Assembly: GCF_030814955.1 (NCBI RefSeq)
Contig: NZ_JAUSWB010000002.1
Coordinates: 248,001 to 312,000, forward strand
Direction: 5' to 3'
Length of the DNA: 64,000 nt
From: Planomicrobium stackebrandtii
Lineage (GTDB): Bacteria > Bacillota > Bacilli > Bacillales_A > Planococcaceae
Part shown: positions 1 to 7,798 of the stretch, piece by piece
Layout of the letters: each line of letters begins with the position of its first letter
Position numbering within the stretch: the first letter of the stretch is position 1
The notes under the pieces: model-generated
The model's database searches: none
What the model was told of the DNA's origin: nothing
What the model saw: only the letters and a program-made list of their open reading frames with translations
Translations under genes and position numbers: made by a program

Positions 1-750
1 GGCCGTTCCATGACAGCGAGCGTGATGCTCGGTGCCATGATGAAAGGCGAAGAAAAATTAACCATCCGCATCAATGGGGGAGGCCCAATCGGCACCATCT
101 TGGTGGATGCAAACGCTAAAGGTGAAGTTCGCGGATACGTGACAAACCCATTAACCCATTTTGATTTGAATGAGCAAGGCAAGCTGGATGTCAGAAAAGC
201 TGTGGGCACGGAAGGGACATTATCGGTATCGAAAGACATCGGATTGCTTCAGCCATTCGTAGGACAGGTTCCTATTGTGTCCGGTGAACTGGGAGACGAT
301 TTTACCCATTACATTGTGACATCTGAACAAATTCCTTCCTCAGTAGGCGTTGGGGTCATCGTCAATCCCGATAACACCATCCAGGCTTCTGGCGGATTCA
401 TTATTCAATTGCTGCCTGGAACTGAAGAAAAAGTCATTGTGGAAATTGAAGAGCGCTTGAAAGTCATTCCGACCATTTCCAATATGGTCCGTGCGGGCTT
501 GACGCCGGAAGATATCCTGAACGAAGTACTGGGAGTCGGGAATGTAAATGTACTCGATGAAATTCCAGTCCAATTTCAATGCCAATGTTCCAGAGACCGG
601 ATTTCCAGAGCGATTCAAAGCCTTGGAACTGCTGAAATTGAAGACATGATCGTCACCGATGGCAAAGCAGAAGCACAATGCCATTTCTGCAATGAAAACT
701 ACTTGTTCTCAAAAGAAAATTTAGAAGATATGCTGAACCCACAAGGATAA
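1..750 (+). CDS. hslO: Hsp33 redox-regulated chaperone, 3' part
   Basis: Hsp33 is a cytosolic holdase switched on by oxidation of a zinc-bound cysteine centre. The reading frame is open from base 1, so the N-terminus lies outside the window and about 249 residues remain. The C-terminal redox switch is visible: a CxC pair (codons near 580-588) and a CxxC pair (679-690), the family's four zinc ligands. The N-terminal core with a GGGPIGT segment and a conserved RGYV stretch also fits the family. It ends in a hairpin terminator and is followed by an unrelated monocistronic gene. Identification is firm; only the start is missing. Confidence 0.95.
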   Translation, partial: GRSMTASVMLGAMMKGEEKLTIRINGGGPIGTILVDANAKGEVRGYVTNPLTHFDLNEQGKLDVRKAVGTEGTLSVSKDIGLLQPFVGQVPIVSGELGDDFTHYIVTSEQIPSSVGVGVIVNPDNTIQASGGFIIQLLPGTEEKVIVEIEERLKVIPTISNMVRAGLTPEDILNEVLGVGNVNVLDEIPVQFQCQCSRDRISRAIQSLGTAEIEDMIVTDGKAEAQCHFCNENYLFSKENLEDMLNPQG

Positions 751-762
751 TGCCAAGGAAAA

Positions 763-796
763 ATCCATGCACATTTGTGCCATGGATCTTTTTTAT
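763..796 (+). terminator. Rho-independent terminator of hslO
   Basis: An ATCCATG-type stem with one bulge and a loop around TTTG is followed by a run of T. It lies 13 bases after the hslO stop. Confidence 0.75.
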
Positions 797-842
797 TGGA
801 AGAATAGAAAATCTATGGTATTATTATCTTGAATTCGAGATA
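796..842 (+). promoter_or_regulatory. SigA promoter with MhqR-like operator
   Basis: TTGGAA (796-801), a 17-bp spacer and TATTAT (819-824) form a vegetative promoter. Directly downstream, 825-842 reads TATCTTGAATTCGAGATA, an 18-bp inverted repeat with one mismatch. It closely resembles the MhqR operator known in B. subtilis (TATCTCGAATTCGAGATA type). The site overlaps the expected transcription start, so repressor binding should block the hydrolase gene at 982. Operator identity rests on recall of the consensus and is inferred. Confidence 0.65.
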
Positions 843-896
843 AGTTTCTTTTTGTGAAAAATGGGGAACGGTTAAAAATAAACAAAAAAGGACTCA

Positions 897-927
897 TTAA
901 TCTGCTCTGCTAAGTAGAGCAGGTTAA
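897..927 (+). promoter_or_regulatory. 31-base inverted repeat in the mhqD-like leader
   Basis: CTGCTCT and AGAGCAG arms flank a 7-base loop, and the palindrome extends outward to TTAA on each side with one mismatch. It sits 55 bases before the start codon, inside the predicted 5' leader, and has no T-run, so it is not a plain terminator. It could be an mRNA-stabilising hairpin or a second operator; nothing decides between them. Confidence 0.35.
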
Positions 928-981
928 ACAAGTTATCTTTTAAAACGGACTAACTTAAACTATCACTGGAGGTATTTAACA

Positions 982-1584
982 ATGAAACATATTTTTCAGC
1001 AAGGCACAAATCCTGCAAAACCAACTTTCTTGATGCTCCACGGAACAGGCGGAAATGAAACCGACCTATTGGCAATCGCTGCCCATATCGACCCGGAGGC
1101 ATCTGTCTTGAGCGTTCGCGGAAATGTATCTGAAAACGGCATGCCGCGCTTTTTCAAACGCTTATCCGAAGGCGTATTCGACATGGAAGATTTAAAACTC
1201 CGCACAGAAGAGCTGCATGAATTTATTGGACAGGCTGCTGCAGAGCATGGTTTTGACCGCAAAAATGTCATTGCGGTCGGCTACTCAAATGGAGCCAACA
1301 TTGCGGCCAACCTGCTTTTCACCTATTCGGATTCATTAAAAGGAGCAAGCCTGCACCATCCAATGGTGCCAAACCGTGAAGCGGATCTGCCTGATTTAAC
1401 TGGCATTCCCGTATTTATTGCAGCAGGAACAAACGACCCAATCTGTCCGGCAGAAGAATCGACAGACCTTGAAAAACTGTTGAAAGCAGCTGGAGCAAAA
1501 GTCGATCTGCATTGGGAAGATTTCGGCCATCAGCTGACGATGCCGGAAGTAGAAGCTGCCAAAGCATGGTACGATAAACTATAA
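982..1584 (+). CDS. mhqD: Alpha/beta hydrolase, MhqD-like carboxylesterase
   Basis: A 200-residue alpha/beta hydrolase of the phospholipase/carboxylesterase family, the usual full length. The catalytic triad can be read as Ser102 in GYSNG, Asp152 in GTNDP and His183 in FGHQ; the oxyanion HGTGG is near residue 20. In B. subtilis MhqD belongs to the quinone and electrophile stress regulon controlled by MhqR, and its substrate is not settled. Here the gene stands alone between terminators and has an MhqR-like box upstream, which supports MhqD over a generic esterase. The start has a GGAGG site. There is no neighbouring dioxygenase or mhqR gene in the window. Confidence 0.8.
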   Translation: MKHIFQQGTNPAKPTFLMLHGTGGNETDLLAIAAHIDPEASVLSVRGNVSENGMPRFFKRLSEGVFDMEDLKLRTEELHEFIGQAAAEHGFDRKNVIAVGYSNGANIAANLLFTYSDSLKGASLHHPMVPNREADLPDLTGIPVFIAAGTNDPICPAEESTDLEKLLKAAGAKVDLHWEDFGHQLTMPEVEAAKAWYDKL

Positions 1585-1589
1585 ACTTA

Positions 1590-1619
1590 GCCTTCCCTGA
1601 ACAACAGGGAAGGTTTTTT
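1590..1619 (+). terminator. Rho-independent terminator
   Basis: A perfect CCTTCCCTG/CAGGGAAGG stem with a short loop is followed by TTTTTT, directly after the hydrolase stop. Confidence 0.9.
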
Positions 1620-1754
1620 CTTGCCATGTACAAAAGACGAATTTACAAAGAGTGTTTTCGTATTTGAATTTCCTTTTATAAAAGGCGATGCTTTTTTGAC
1701 AAAGGCAGCATATGTCATTCATGATGAGAAGAAAGAACTTGAGGAGGGATGCCA

Positions 1755-2720
1755 GTGCAAAACAATCCGCGCATTCAGGAACAGCTAGAAGCATGGGTAA
1801 AAGATAACAAAGGCCATGCCATATTGGGAACGACCGCGCAATACATACCGGCACTCGGAAAAGAAGATCCGAGCCAGTTGGGGATCTGCATGGTCGACGA
1901 TGAAGGAAATTATTATTGTGCAGGAGATACGACAAAGGAGTTTACTCTGCAGAGCATTTCAAAAGCACTGACATTTATTGCATTGAGCCGCCATTACGGC
2001 TTGGACTTTGTATTGGAAAGAGTGGATGTGGAACCGACCGGAGAAGCTTTCAACTCAATTATTCCGTTTGAGATCCATCGGCCGAACAAGCCGTTCAATC
2101 CCTTTATCAATGCAGGCGCGATTACCATATCAGCTTTGCTGCCAGGGCAGACCAGCCAAAAAAAATATGAATTCCTGCTGCAATTTCTGGAAGAGCTGGT
2201 AGGCCATCCGCTTGAGCTTGATAAGGAAGTATACGATTCGGAATGGAAATCATCTCACCGAAACCGGGCACTCGCTTACTATTTGAAGGAAGCAAAGTTC
2301 CTGGATATTGAAGTGGAAGAAGCGTTGGATATCTACATTCGTCAATGCTCGATCAAAGTCAGTACGAAAGATTTGGCATTGATTGGTTTGATCATTGCAT
2401 ATGATGGCTTCAATCCAATTACGAAGGTCAAGCATTTTTCAGAAGAAATTGCACAAGTTGCAAAAGTGCTCATGGTAACGTGCGGCATGTACAATTCCTC
2501 AGGAAACTTTGCAGCACATGTTGGCATTCCGGCGAAAAGTGGCGTGTCAGGCGGCATTATGGCTGCTGTTCCGCCAAAGCTTCACTCGCAAACGTATGAA
2601 TTTCGAGCAGGAGCGGGCATTGGTGTCTATGGCCCCGCTATTGATGTCCAGGGAAACAGTGCGGCAGGCACGATGATGCTGCGGCAAATTTCAAAAGAAT
2701 GGGATTTAAGTATTTTTTAA
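1755..2720 (+). CDS. glsA: Glutaminase A
   Basis: Hydrolyses L-glutamine to glutamate and ammonia in the cytosol; serine-dependent beta-lactamase-like family. The Ser-x-x-Lys catalytic pair lies in QSISKAL about 70 residues in, followed by the family signature PFNPFINAGAI and the Gly-rich AKSGVSGG block near residue 265. The full-length protein has 321 residues. GTG at 1755 is preferred because the GGAGG site (1743-1747) lies 7 bases before it; the ATG at 1749 would directly abut the site. The gene is monocistronic with a terminator on both sides. Confidence in function is high; the start is moderately sure. Confidence 0.92.
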   Translation: MQNNPRIQEQLEAWVKDNKGHAILGTTAQYIPALGKEDPSQLGICMVDDEGNYYCAGDTTKEFTLQSISKALTFIALSRHYGLDFVLERVDVEPTGEAFNSIIPFEIHRPNKPFNPFINAGAITISALLPGQTSQKKYEFLLQFLEELVGHPLELDKEVYDSEWKSSHRNRALAYYLKEAKFLDIEVEEALDIYIRQCSIKVSTKDLALIGLIIAYDGFNPITKVKHFSEEIAQVAKVLMVTCGMYNSSGNFAAHVGIPAKSGVSGGIMAAVPPKLHSQTYEFRAGAGIGVYGPAIDVQGNSAAGTMMLRQISKEWDLSIF

Positions 2721-2723
2721 TCC

Positions 2724-2763
2724 AACCCCCACGGGCTTTGAATAGCCTGCGGGGATTTTTTTG
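2724..2763 (+). terminator. Rho-independent terminator of glsA
   Basis: An imperfect GC-rich stem (CCCC...CGGGC with GCCTG...GGGG) is followed by a T-run. Confidence 0.7.
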
Positions 2764-2785
2764 TGAAAAAGAGCAAACAGAGTGT

Positions 2786-2810
2786 GTTTTATAAAAGAAG
2801 ACAGGGGAAT
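2786..2810 (+). promoter_or_regulatory. SigB-type promoter of the catalase gene
   Basis: GTTTTA (2786-2791), a 13-bp spacer and GGGAAT (2805-2810) match the SigB pattern GTTTAA-N12-15-GGGWAW. B. subtilis katE is a SigB gene, which fits. Confidence 0.65.
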
Positions 2811-2846
2811 AGGAGAAAGAATAAAAAAAACTGAAGGAGTGGCGAA

Positions 2847-4895
2847 ATGGCAAAAGAACCCAAAGTGAACGAAAACAGCAAAGACGAACAATTGGAGCAG
2901 TACCGGGTGGACGATTCCGGTAAAAGCTTGACGACCAACCAGGGACTGAAGATGGCGGAAGATGAATTTTCATTGAAAGCCGGTGAAAGAGGTCCGACTT
3001 TGTTGGAGGATTTTCATTTTCGGGAAAAAATGACCCATTTTGACCATGAACGCATTCCGGAACGCGTCGTTCATGCAAGAGGATATGCTGCCCACGGTGA
3101 ATTTGAAGCATATGAATCGTTGGAGAATTTGACGAAAGCGAAATTTCTATCAGAAAAAGGCAAAAAGACGCCGGTATTTGTCCGTTTTTCTACTGTGGCC
3201 GGATCAAAAGGGTCTGCAGAAACGGTACGGGACGTTCGCGGATTTTCCACGAAATTTTATACAGAAGAAGGAAATTATGATTTAGTAGGAAACAATATGC
3301 CAGTGTTTTTTATCCAGGATGCCATTAAGTTTCCGGACTTTGTCCATGCAGTAAAGCCCGAACCGCATAATGAAATGCCGCAGGCTGCCAGTGCCCATGA
3401 TACGTTATGGGATTTTGTCATCAACAACCAGGAAACCGCACACATGATGATGTGGCTGATGTCTGACCGTGCAATTCCACGCAGCTTCCGCATGATGGAT
3501 GGCTTTGGCGTGCATGCATTCCGTTTCGTCAATGCGGAAGGCAAATCACATTTTGTCAAATTCAACTGGAAATCGACGCTTGGCACCCATTCGCTTGTTT
3601 GGGACGAAGCGCAGAAAATTGCCGGAAAAGACCCGGATTTCAACCGCCGCGATCTTTATGATTCCATTGAACAAGGAGATTTTCCTGAGTGGGAGTTAGG
3701 TGTTCAGATTATCGCAGAGGAAGATGAGCATAACTTCGACTTTGATTTGCTGGATGCCACGAAGCTATGGCCGCAGGAAGAGATTCCAATCCAGATTGTC
3801 GGCAAGATGACTTTGAACCGCAACGTCGATAATGTCTTTGCCGAAACAGAGCAGGTAGCATTCCATCCGGGCCATGTCGTACCGGGAATTGATTTTTCAA
3901 ATGATCCATTGCTGCAGGGACGCCTGTTTTCTTATACCGATACCCAGCTGCTTCGTTTGAACGGACCAAATTTTCATGAACTGCCGATAAACCGGCCAGT
4001 TTGCCCATTCCATAATAACCAGCGGGATGGCTTTGGACGCCAGACAATCAATAAAGGGCGGGTGTCTTACCAGAAGAGCTCGTTTACCAACAATACACCA
4101 GCTCCGGTGAGCGAGGCTGACGGCGGCTACTCTCATTACCAGGAGAAAATGGAAGGGCGCAAAGTGCGTGCCCGCAGCGAGAGTTTTAAAGACCACTTTT
4201 CACAAGCGACCATGTTCTGGAACAGCATGACGGAACCGGAACGAAAGCACATTATCGAAGCTTTCAGTTTTGAACTTGGTAAATGCCAGGAGACCTGGAT
4301 TCGCGAAGGCGCTGTCGAAATGTTCACAAACGTTAATTTGGAAATGGCGCAGGCAGTCGCTAAAAATATTGGAGTGACTCCACCGGCAAGCGGCGGTTCT
4401 GATGTTACGAAATCTTCACCGGCATTGAGCCTGGACAATACAATAAAGTCACCTGCAACTCGCAAAGTCGGAGTTTTAGCAGATAAAGGCTTTAACGATG
4501 CTGAAGTACTGAAGATTCTTGAAGGACTCGAAGTGAAAGGCGTCCAATACGAAATCATCAGCGAAATGCAAGGCAAGTTGAAAGGTTCAAGCGGCAAAGA
4601 AGTGGAAGTTGACCACACGTTCACAACCACGGATCCCGTTTTGTATGACGCGGTCTATGCAGTAGGCGGACCGGATGTCAGCAGAAAATTTGCCAAAGAA
4701 GCGGCGCGCTATATTGGTGAAACATTCGACCATTACAAGCCGATTGGTGCAACGCATGATGGCCAGCAGTGGCTTGAAGCAGCAGGTATTGAAAGCCAGC
4801 CGGGTGTAGTGACAGCGGGAGATGGTTCAAGTTTTACCGCATCTTTCCTGGAAGCTATTACAGCACACCGCCACTGGGATAGACAAGTGGAATAA
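2847..4895 (+). CDS. katE: Large-subunit catalase (clade 2, HPII/KatE type)
   Basis: Decomposes hydrogen peroxide with a b- or d-type haem. At 682 residues it has the long form: catalase core (about 30-510) plus a C-terminal class I glutamine-amidotransferase-like domain (about 538-682, beginning TRKVGVLADKG). Key residues are present: distal His76 in RVVHARG, distal Asn in VGNNMP (149/150) and proximal haem ligand Tyr363 in RLFSYTDTQ. The start has a GGAG site at good distance. It is first in a block of stress genes and has its own SigB-like promoter, so expression is expected in general stress and stationary phase. Confidence 0.95.
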   Translation: MAKEPKVNENSKDEQLEQYRVDDSGKSLTTNQGLKMAEDEFSLKAGERGPTLLEDFHFREKMTHFDHERIPERVVHARGYAAHGEFEAYESLENLTKAKFLSEKGKKTPVFVRFSTVAGSKGSAETVRDVRGFSTKFYTEEGNYDLVGNNMPVFFIQDAIKFPDFVHAVKPEPHNEMPQAASAHDTLWDFVINNQETAHMMMWLMSDRAIPRSFRMMDGFGVHAFRFVNAEGKSHFVKFNWKSTLGTHSLVWDEAQKIAGKDPDFNRRDLYDSIEQGDFPEWELGVQIIAEEDEHNFDFDLLDATKLWPQEEIPIQIVGKMTLNRNVDNVFAETEQVAFHPGHVVPGIDFSNDPLLQGRLFSYTDTQLLRLNGPNFHELPINRPVCPFHNNQRDGFGRQTINKGRVSYQKSSFTNNTPAPVSEADGGYSHYQEKMEGRKVRARSESFKDHFSQATMFWNSMTEPERKHIIEAFSFELGKCQETWIREGAVEMFTNVNLEMAQAVAKNIGVTPPASGGSDVTKSSPALSLDNTIKSPATRKVGVLADKGFNDAEVLKILEGLEVKGVQYEIISEMQGKLKGSSGKEVEVDHTFTTTDPVLYDAVYAVGGPDVSRKFAKEAARYIGETFDHYKPIGATHDGQQWLEAAGIESQPGVVTAGDGSSFTASFLEAITAHRHWDRQVE

Positions 4896-4939
4896 AGAGT
4901 AAAAAAAACAGGAAAAACAACTCGTAAAAAGTTCATGAT

Positions 4940-4964
4940 GTTTAAGAAAAGACATGTCGGGTAT
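4940..4964 (+). promoter_or_regulatory. SigB promoter, consensus match
   Basis: GTTTAA (4940-4945), a 13-bp spacer and GGGTAT (4959-4964) match the SigB consensus exactly and lead into the stress gene at 5022. Confidence 0.85.
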
Positions 4965-5021
4965 TTTCTAAACTAAGCAAGCATTTTCAAAATACGCATA
5001 AAAAATTGGAGGAATAGAAAA

Positions 5022-6167
5022 ATGGCCAACAATAAATTTATGGGAACGTTCGACAGTGAAACGGAAGTATTAAAGAAAATCGAGGAAATGAAAGCACAAG
5101 GCTCGAGTGAAGATGATATGTATGTAATGGCACGAGATAAAGATCAAATTTCCATGGTACGGGGACGGACAGATGTAGATTACAAATCATCTGAAGGAAA
5201 CTGGATGGATAAGTTCATGGGCTTCTTATCAGGCAACGAATCTTCACGTGAAGCATTCTCAGGAATGGGTGTAGATGATGCAGAAGCAGACCGTTACTAC
5301 AAGGAAGTGCAGAACGGCAAAATTTTATTATTCGTTGACCGTGAGTACGGCGCGAATTACGAAGGTAAAGCCCCATATGACAACACTTCCACAAGCGGTG
5401 CAGCAGGCACAATGGGAGCAGCTGGAGCAACTGGAGTAGGAACCAGCAGAAACCATATGGATGATGAAGCTGTAGCCAAAGACGGACTGACAGTGGATAC
5501 CAATGCTGAAAACGATACCTACTACAATAAAAAAGACGATACATTCAGCCGAGATACAAATGAAACAGCAGGTGTCGGAAGAGATTCAGGTACAGGGTTT
5601 GGACTTGGATCGGATCGTACGGCTGAAGATGCAAACCGTACAGATCGCTTCGATAATAAGGATAAAGATTTAAACCGTACGGACAGCTTCAATGACACAA
5701 ATAAAGACTTGAACCGTACAGGTACAGATGAAGAAAAACTTCGTTTGCACGAAGAACGTTTAAATGTCGACAAAGAGCGTGTGCAAACTGGTGAGGTCAA
5801 CGTAGGAAAACACGTTGTTGAAGAAACTCAATCAATCGAAGTACCGGTAGAACGCGAAGAAGTGTACGTGGAGCGCCGCCCTGTAAATGAAGAAACAACA
5901 GGAAATTCTTTCGACAAGGATTCCGGGTTAACTGGAGATGCTTATCAAGAAGGCGAAAACATTCACATTCCGGTAACAGAAGAACGCGTCGAAGTTACGA
6001 AAAAAGACGTAGTAGCTGAAGAGATTGTGGTTGGAAAACGCAAAGTGCAAGACACAGAAACTGTCAATGAAACAGTTCGCCGTGAAGAAGCGGATATTGA
6101 CGAAGATACTAATTTGACAGACGACAAGCTAACCAACAAAAAACGTACAGACCGTGATCGGTTATAA
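5022..6167 (+). CDS. General stress protein: YflT-like domain fused to YsnF/DUF2382 domain
   Basis: A 381-residue, very hydrophilic protein in three parts. Residues 1 to about 110 are a YflT/GSP17M-like domain, closely similar to the separate protein at 6572 (shared blocks such as DDMYVMA and VRG). Residues about 120-235 form an acidic, low-complexity linker with repeated NRT motifs. Residues about 238-360 form a YsnF-type DUF2382 domain rich in charged beta-strand repeats (VPVEREEVYVERRPV, then IPVTEERVEV). No signal peptide or membrane segment is seen. Biochemical role is unknown. The perfect SigB promoter indicates a general stress protein. The fusion of two otherwise separate families is notable. 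Confidence 0.8.
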   Translation: MANNKFMGTFDSETEVLKKIEEMKAQGSSEDDMYVMARDKDQISMVRGRTDVDYKSSEGNWMDKFMGFLSGNESSREAFSGMGVDDAEADRYYKEVQNGKILLFVDREYGANYEGKAPYDNTSTSGAAGTMGAAGATGVGTSRNHMDDEAVAKDGLTVDTNAENDTYYNKKDDTFSRDTNETAGVGRDSGTGFGLGSDRTAEDANRTDRFDNKDKDLNRTDSFNDTNKDLNRTGTDEEKLRLHEERLNVDKERVQTGEVNVGKHVVEETQSIEVPVEREEVYVERRPVNEETTGNSFDKDSGLTGDAYQEGENIHIPVTEERVEVTKKDVVAEEIVVGKRKVQDTETVNETVRREEADIDEDTNLTDDKLTNKKRTDRDRL

Positions 6168-6184
6168 TCAGTAAAGCATAAAGT

Positions 6185-6212
6185 AAGGCGGGGACTGATC
6201 CCCGCCTTTTTT
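6185..6212 (+). terminator. Rho-independent terminator
   Basis: AGGCGGGGA and TCCCCGCCT arms, then TTTTTT. Confidence 0.9.
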
Positions 6213-6254
6213 ATTTTGATAGAAGAAATTAGGTAAGCGTGTTAAGAGTATTTT

Positions 6255-6283
6255 TTGTCCGGCTTATGGGAATAGCGTATAGT
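6255..6283 (+). promoter_or_regulatory. SigA promoter of ywbE
   Basis: TTGTCC (6255-6260), 17-bp spacer, TATAGT (6278-6283), 25 bases before the GTG start of ywbE. Confidence 0.6.
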
Positions 6284-6308
6284 AAAGGAAAGCAAGGAGG
6301 GGATAAAC

Positions 6309-6509
6309 GTGGACGGCAAAAAAAGAAGTGACGTAAAGCCAGGAATTGAAGTGAACGTAATTTTAAAGCAGGATCAACGCTCTGGAAAAAAGACACGTGG
6401 CATCGTTAAAGATTTATTGACAAACTCCGCCACCCATCCGCATGGCATCAAAGTGCGATTAGAGGACGGGCAAGTTGGGCGTGTATGTGAGATTCTTTCC
6501 GCAAAATAA
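6309..6509 (+). CDS. ywbE: YwbE family protein (DUF2196)
   Basis: A 66-residue basic protein of the YwbE family, whose function is unknown. The family pattern is clear: an N-terminal RSDVKPGIEVNVILKQDQRSG stretch, a central RGIVKDLLT block, then HPHGIKVRLEDGQVGRV. The fold is likely a small SH3- or KOW-like barrel (inference from the short basic beta-rich sequence). The start is GTG with an AAGGAGG site. It has its own SigA promoter but lies between two SigB-type genes, and no terminator separates it from the next gene. Confidence 0.85.
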   Translation: MDGKKRSDVKPGIEVNVILKQDQRSGKKTRGIVKDLLTNSATHPHGIKVRLEDGQVGRVCEILSAK

Positions 6510-6514
6510 GCGGT

Positions 6515-6540
6515 GTTTCGTGCCTCTTCCATAAGGGTAA
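6515..6540 (+). promoter_or_regulatory. SigB-type promoter
   Basis: GTTTCG (6515-6520), 14-bp spacer, GGGTAA (6535-6540), 31 bases before the YflT-like gene. Confidence 0.6.
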
Positions 6541-6571
6541 AATACAATAACCCCTATAAGGAGAGATCATA

Positions 6572-7099
6572 ATGACAAATCGATTTATCGAAACTTATGA
6601 TAGACAGGAAACTGTCTTAAAGAAAATCGAAGAGCTGAAAAAAGATGGCTATTTAGATGAAGACATGTATGTAATGGCTAAATCAGATGACCAGTTGTCT
6701 CTTGTAAGAGGCAAATCAGATGTCGAAGTTCATGCATCGGAAGGCGGATGGGCAGATCGCTTTGCCACATTCTTAACTGGAAATGAAAGGATTCATCAAG
6801 CTTTCTTGAATATGGGGATCGATGAAAATGAATCCGAGCATCTTTACAGGGACGTTCAAGACGGCAAGCTATTGCTTTACGTCAACAAAGACGCCCAGGA
6901 TGCATTTGAATTGCCGGAAGACAAAAAAACGGCTATTCAAAACGAAAAACTGGAATCACAAGGCCCGCGTCCCATAGAAGAAGACCGCGAAGAAAAAGCA
7001 GTCGAACTGGATGATCATCAATACGAAGAACCTGCACACAGAAAAGACAAGCGCAACGCCGACCCAATCAGCAAGCCAGACGAGAAAAACTTTATTTAA
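6572..7099 (+). CDS. YflT-like general stress protein (GSP17M family)
   Basis: A 175-residue hydrophilic protein. Residues 1 to about 115 are paralogous to the N-terminal domain of the stress protein at 5022: both open with F(I/M)(E)T(Y/F)D, have VLKKIEE near residue 18, DMYVMA near 35, and a GNE(R/S) block followed by a DV/EVQ(D/N)GK(L/I)L segment. The last 55 residues are acidic and probably disordered. Function is unknown; the family is induced by general stress, and a SigB-like promoter precedes the gene. The start has an AAGGAG site. A repeat array begins just 1 base after the stop codon. Confidence 0.8.
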   Translation: MTNRFIETYDRQETVLKKIEELKKDGYLDEDMYVMAKSDDQLSLVRGKSDVEVHASEGGWADRFATFLTGNERIHQAFLNMGIDENESEHLYRDVQDGKLLLYVNKDAQDAFELPEDKKTAIQNEKLESQGPRPIEEDREEKAVELDDHQYEEPAHRKDKRNADPISKPDEKNFI

Positions 7100-7100
7100 A

Positions 7101-7685
7101 AGAAAAGCGGAAGCGCCTGTTCAGCTCTGACAGGGTAAGACGATTTGGCGAAGTGGCGTGTTTTCAGCCGCACAGCCAAAGTGGCTTACATCCCGAAGAG
7201 CTAGGCGCTGGAGTCTGGACAACAAAGAAAAGCGGAAGCGCCTGTTCAGCTCTGACAGGGGTAAGACGATTTGGCGAAGTGGCGTGTTTTCAGCCGCACA
7301 GCCAAAGTGGCTTACATCCCGAAGAGCTAGGCGCTGGAGTCTGGACAACAAAGAAAAGCGGAAGCGCCTGTTCAGCTCTGACAGGGGTAAGACGATTTGG
7401 CGAAGTGGCGTGTTTTCAGCCGCACAGCCAAAGTGGCTTACATCCCGAAGAGCTAGGCGCTGGAGTCTAGACAATAAAGAAAAGTGTAAGCTGCCGTCTA
7501 GCCCCGACAAGCGCTGGAAGCCTTTCCAGTATTGGCGTTCTTCAGCCATTGCTGGAAAGGCTGAAGCGACTCGAGGGGCTGGCAGCTGAAGTCTGGACAA
7601 GAAGAAAAGCGGAAGCGCCCATGTAGCTCTGACGGGCATAAGACGCTCTGGCGAAGCGGCGCTCTTTGCTGCACAGCAACGAAAA
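7101..7685 (+). repeat. Repeat array 1: three type A units, one type B unit, one truncated unit
   Basis: Units begin with AGAAAAGCGG at 7101, 7226, 7352, 7478 (variant AGAAAAGTGT) and 7603, giving a period of 125-126 bases. The first three are nearly identical (type A). The fourth differs in the middle (type B, containing CCATTGCTGGAAAGGC). The fifth stops after about 80 bases. Each type A unit has nested inverted arms (AGCGCC...AGCTCT with AGAGCTaGGCGCT), so it should fold as one long hairpin. Related arrays lie at 19856 and 27334. Open frames through the array are not considered genes. No transposase is present. Confidence 0.9.
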
Positions 7686-7730
7686 TAAAAAGCAGGCCAA
7701 CAAAAACATATCCATAGATTTGAATAAAAG

Positions 7731-7756
7731 CGGACCCGATAATCGGGTTCGTTTTT
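7731..7756 (+). terminator. Rho-independent terminator
   Basis: GAACCCGAT-type arms (ACCCGAT/ATCGGGT) with a short loop, then GTTTTT. It separates the repeat array from the helicase gene. Confidence 0.75.
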
Positions 7757-7798
7757 GTGTTAATATAGGATTATTGAAAAATGAAGGAGCCCCTTAAA

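Noticed and set aside
1579..1935. 118-codon minus-strand frame across the mhqD-glsA gap
   Set aside because: It overlaps the terminator and the glsA start, is rich in Cys/Phe/Leu, and has no ribosome site.
7121..7639. Open frames on both strands through the repeat array, encoding periodic proteins
   Set aside because: They arise because the repeat period (126) is a multiple of three. No ribosome site or family match is seen, and the units differ by single-base length changes.
7101..7685. Possible CRISPR array
   Set aside because: Units are 125-126 bases and contiguous, without variable spacers, and no cas genes are near.
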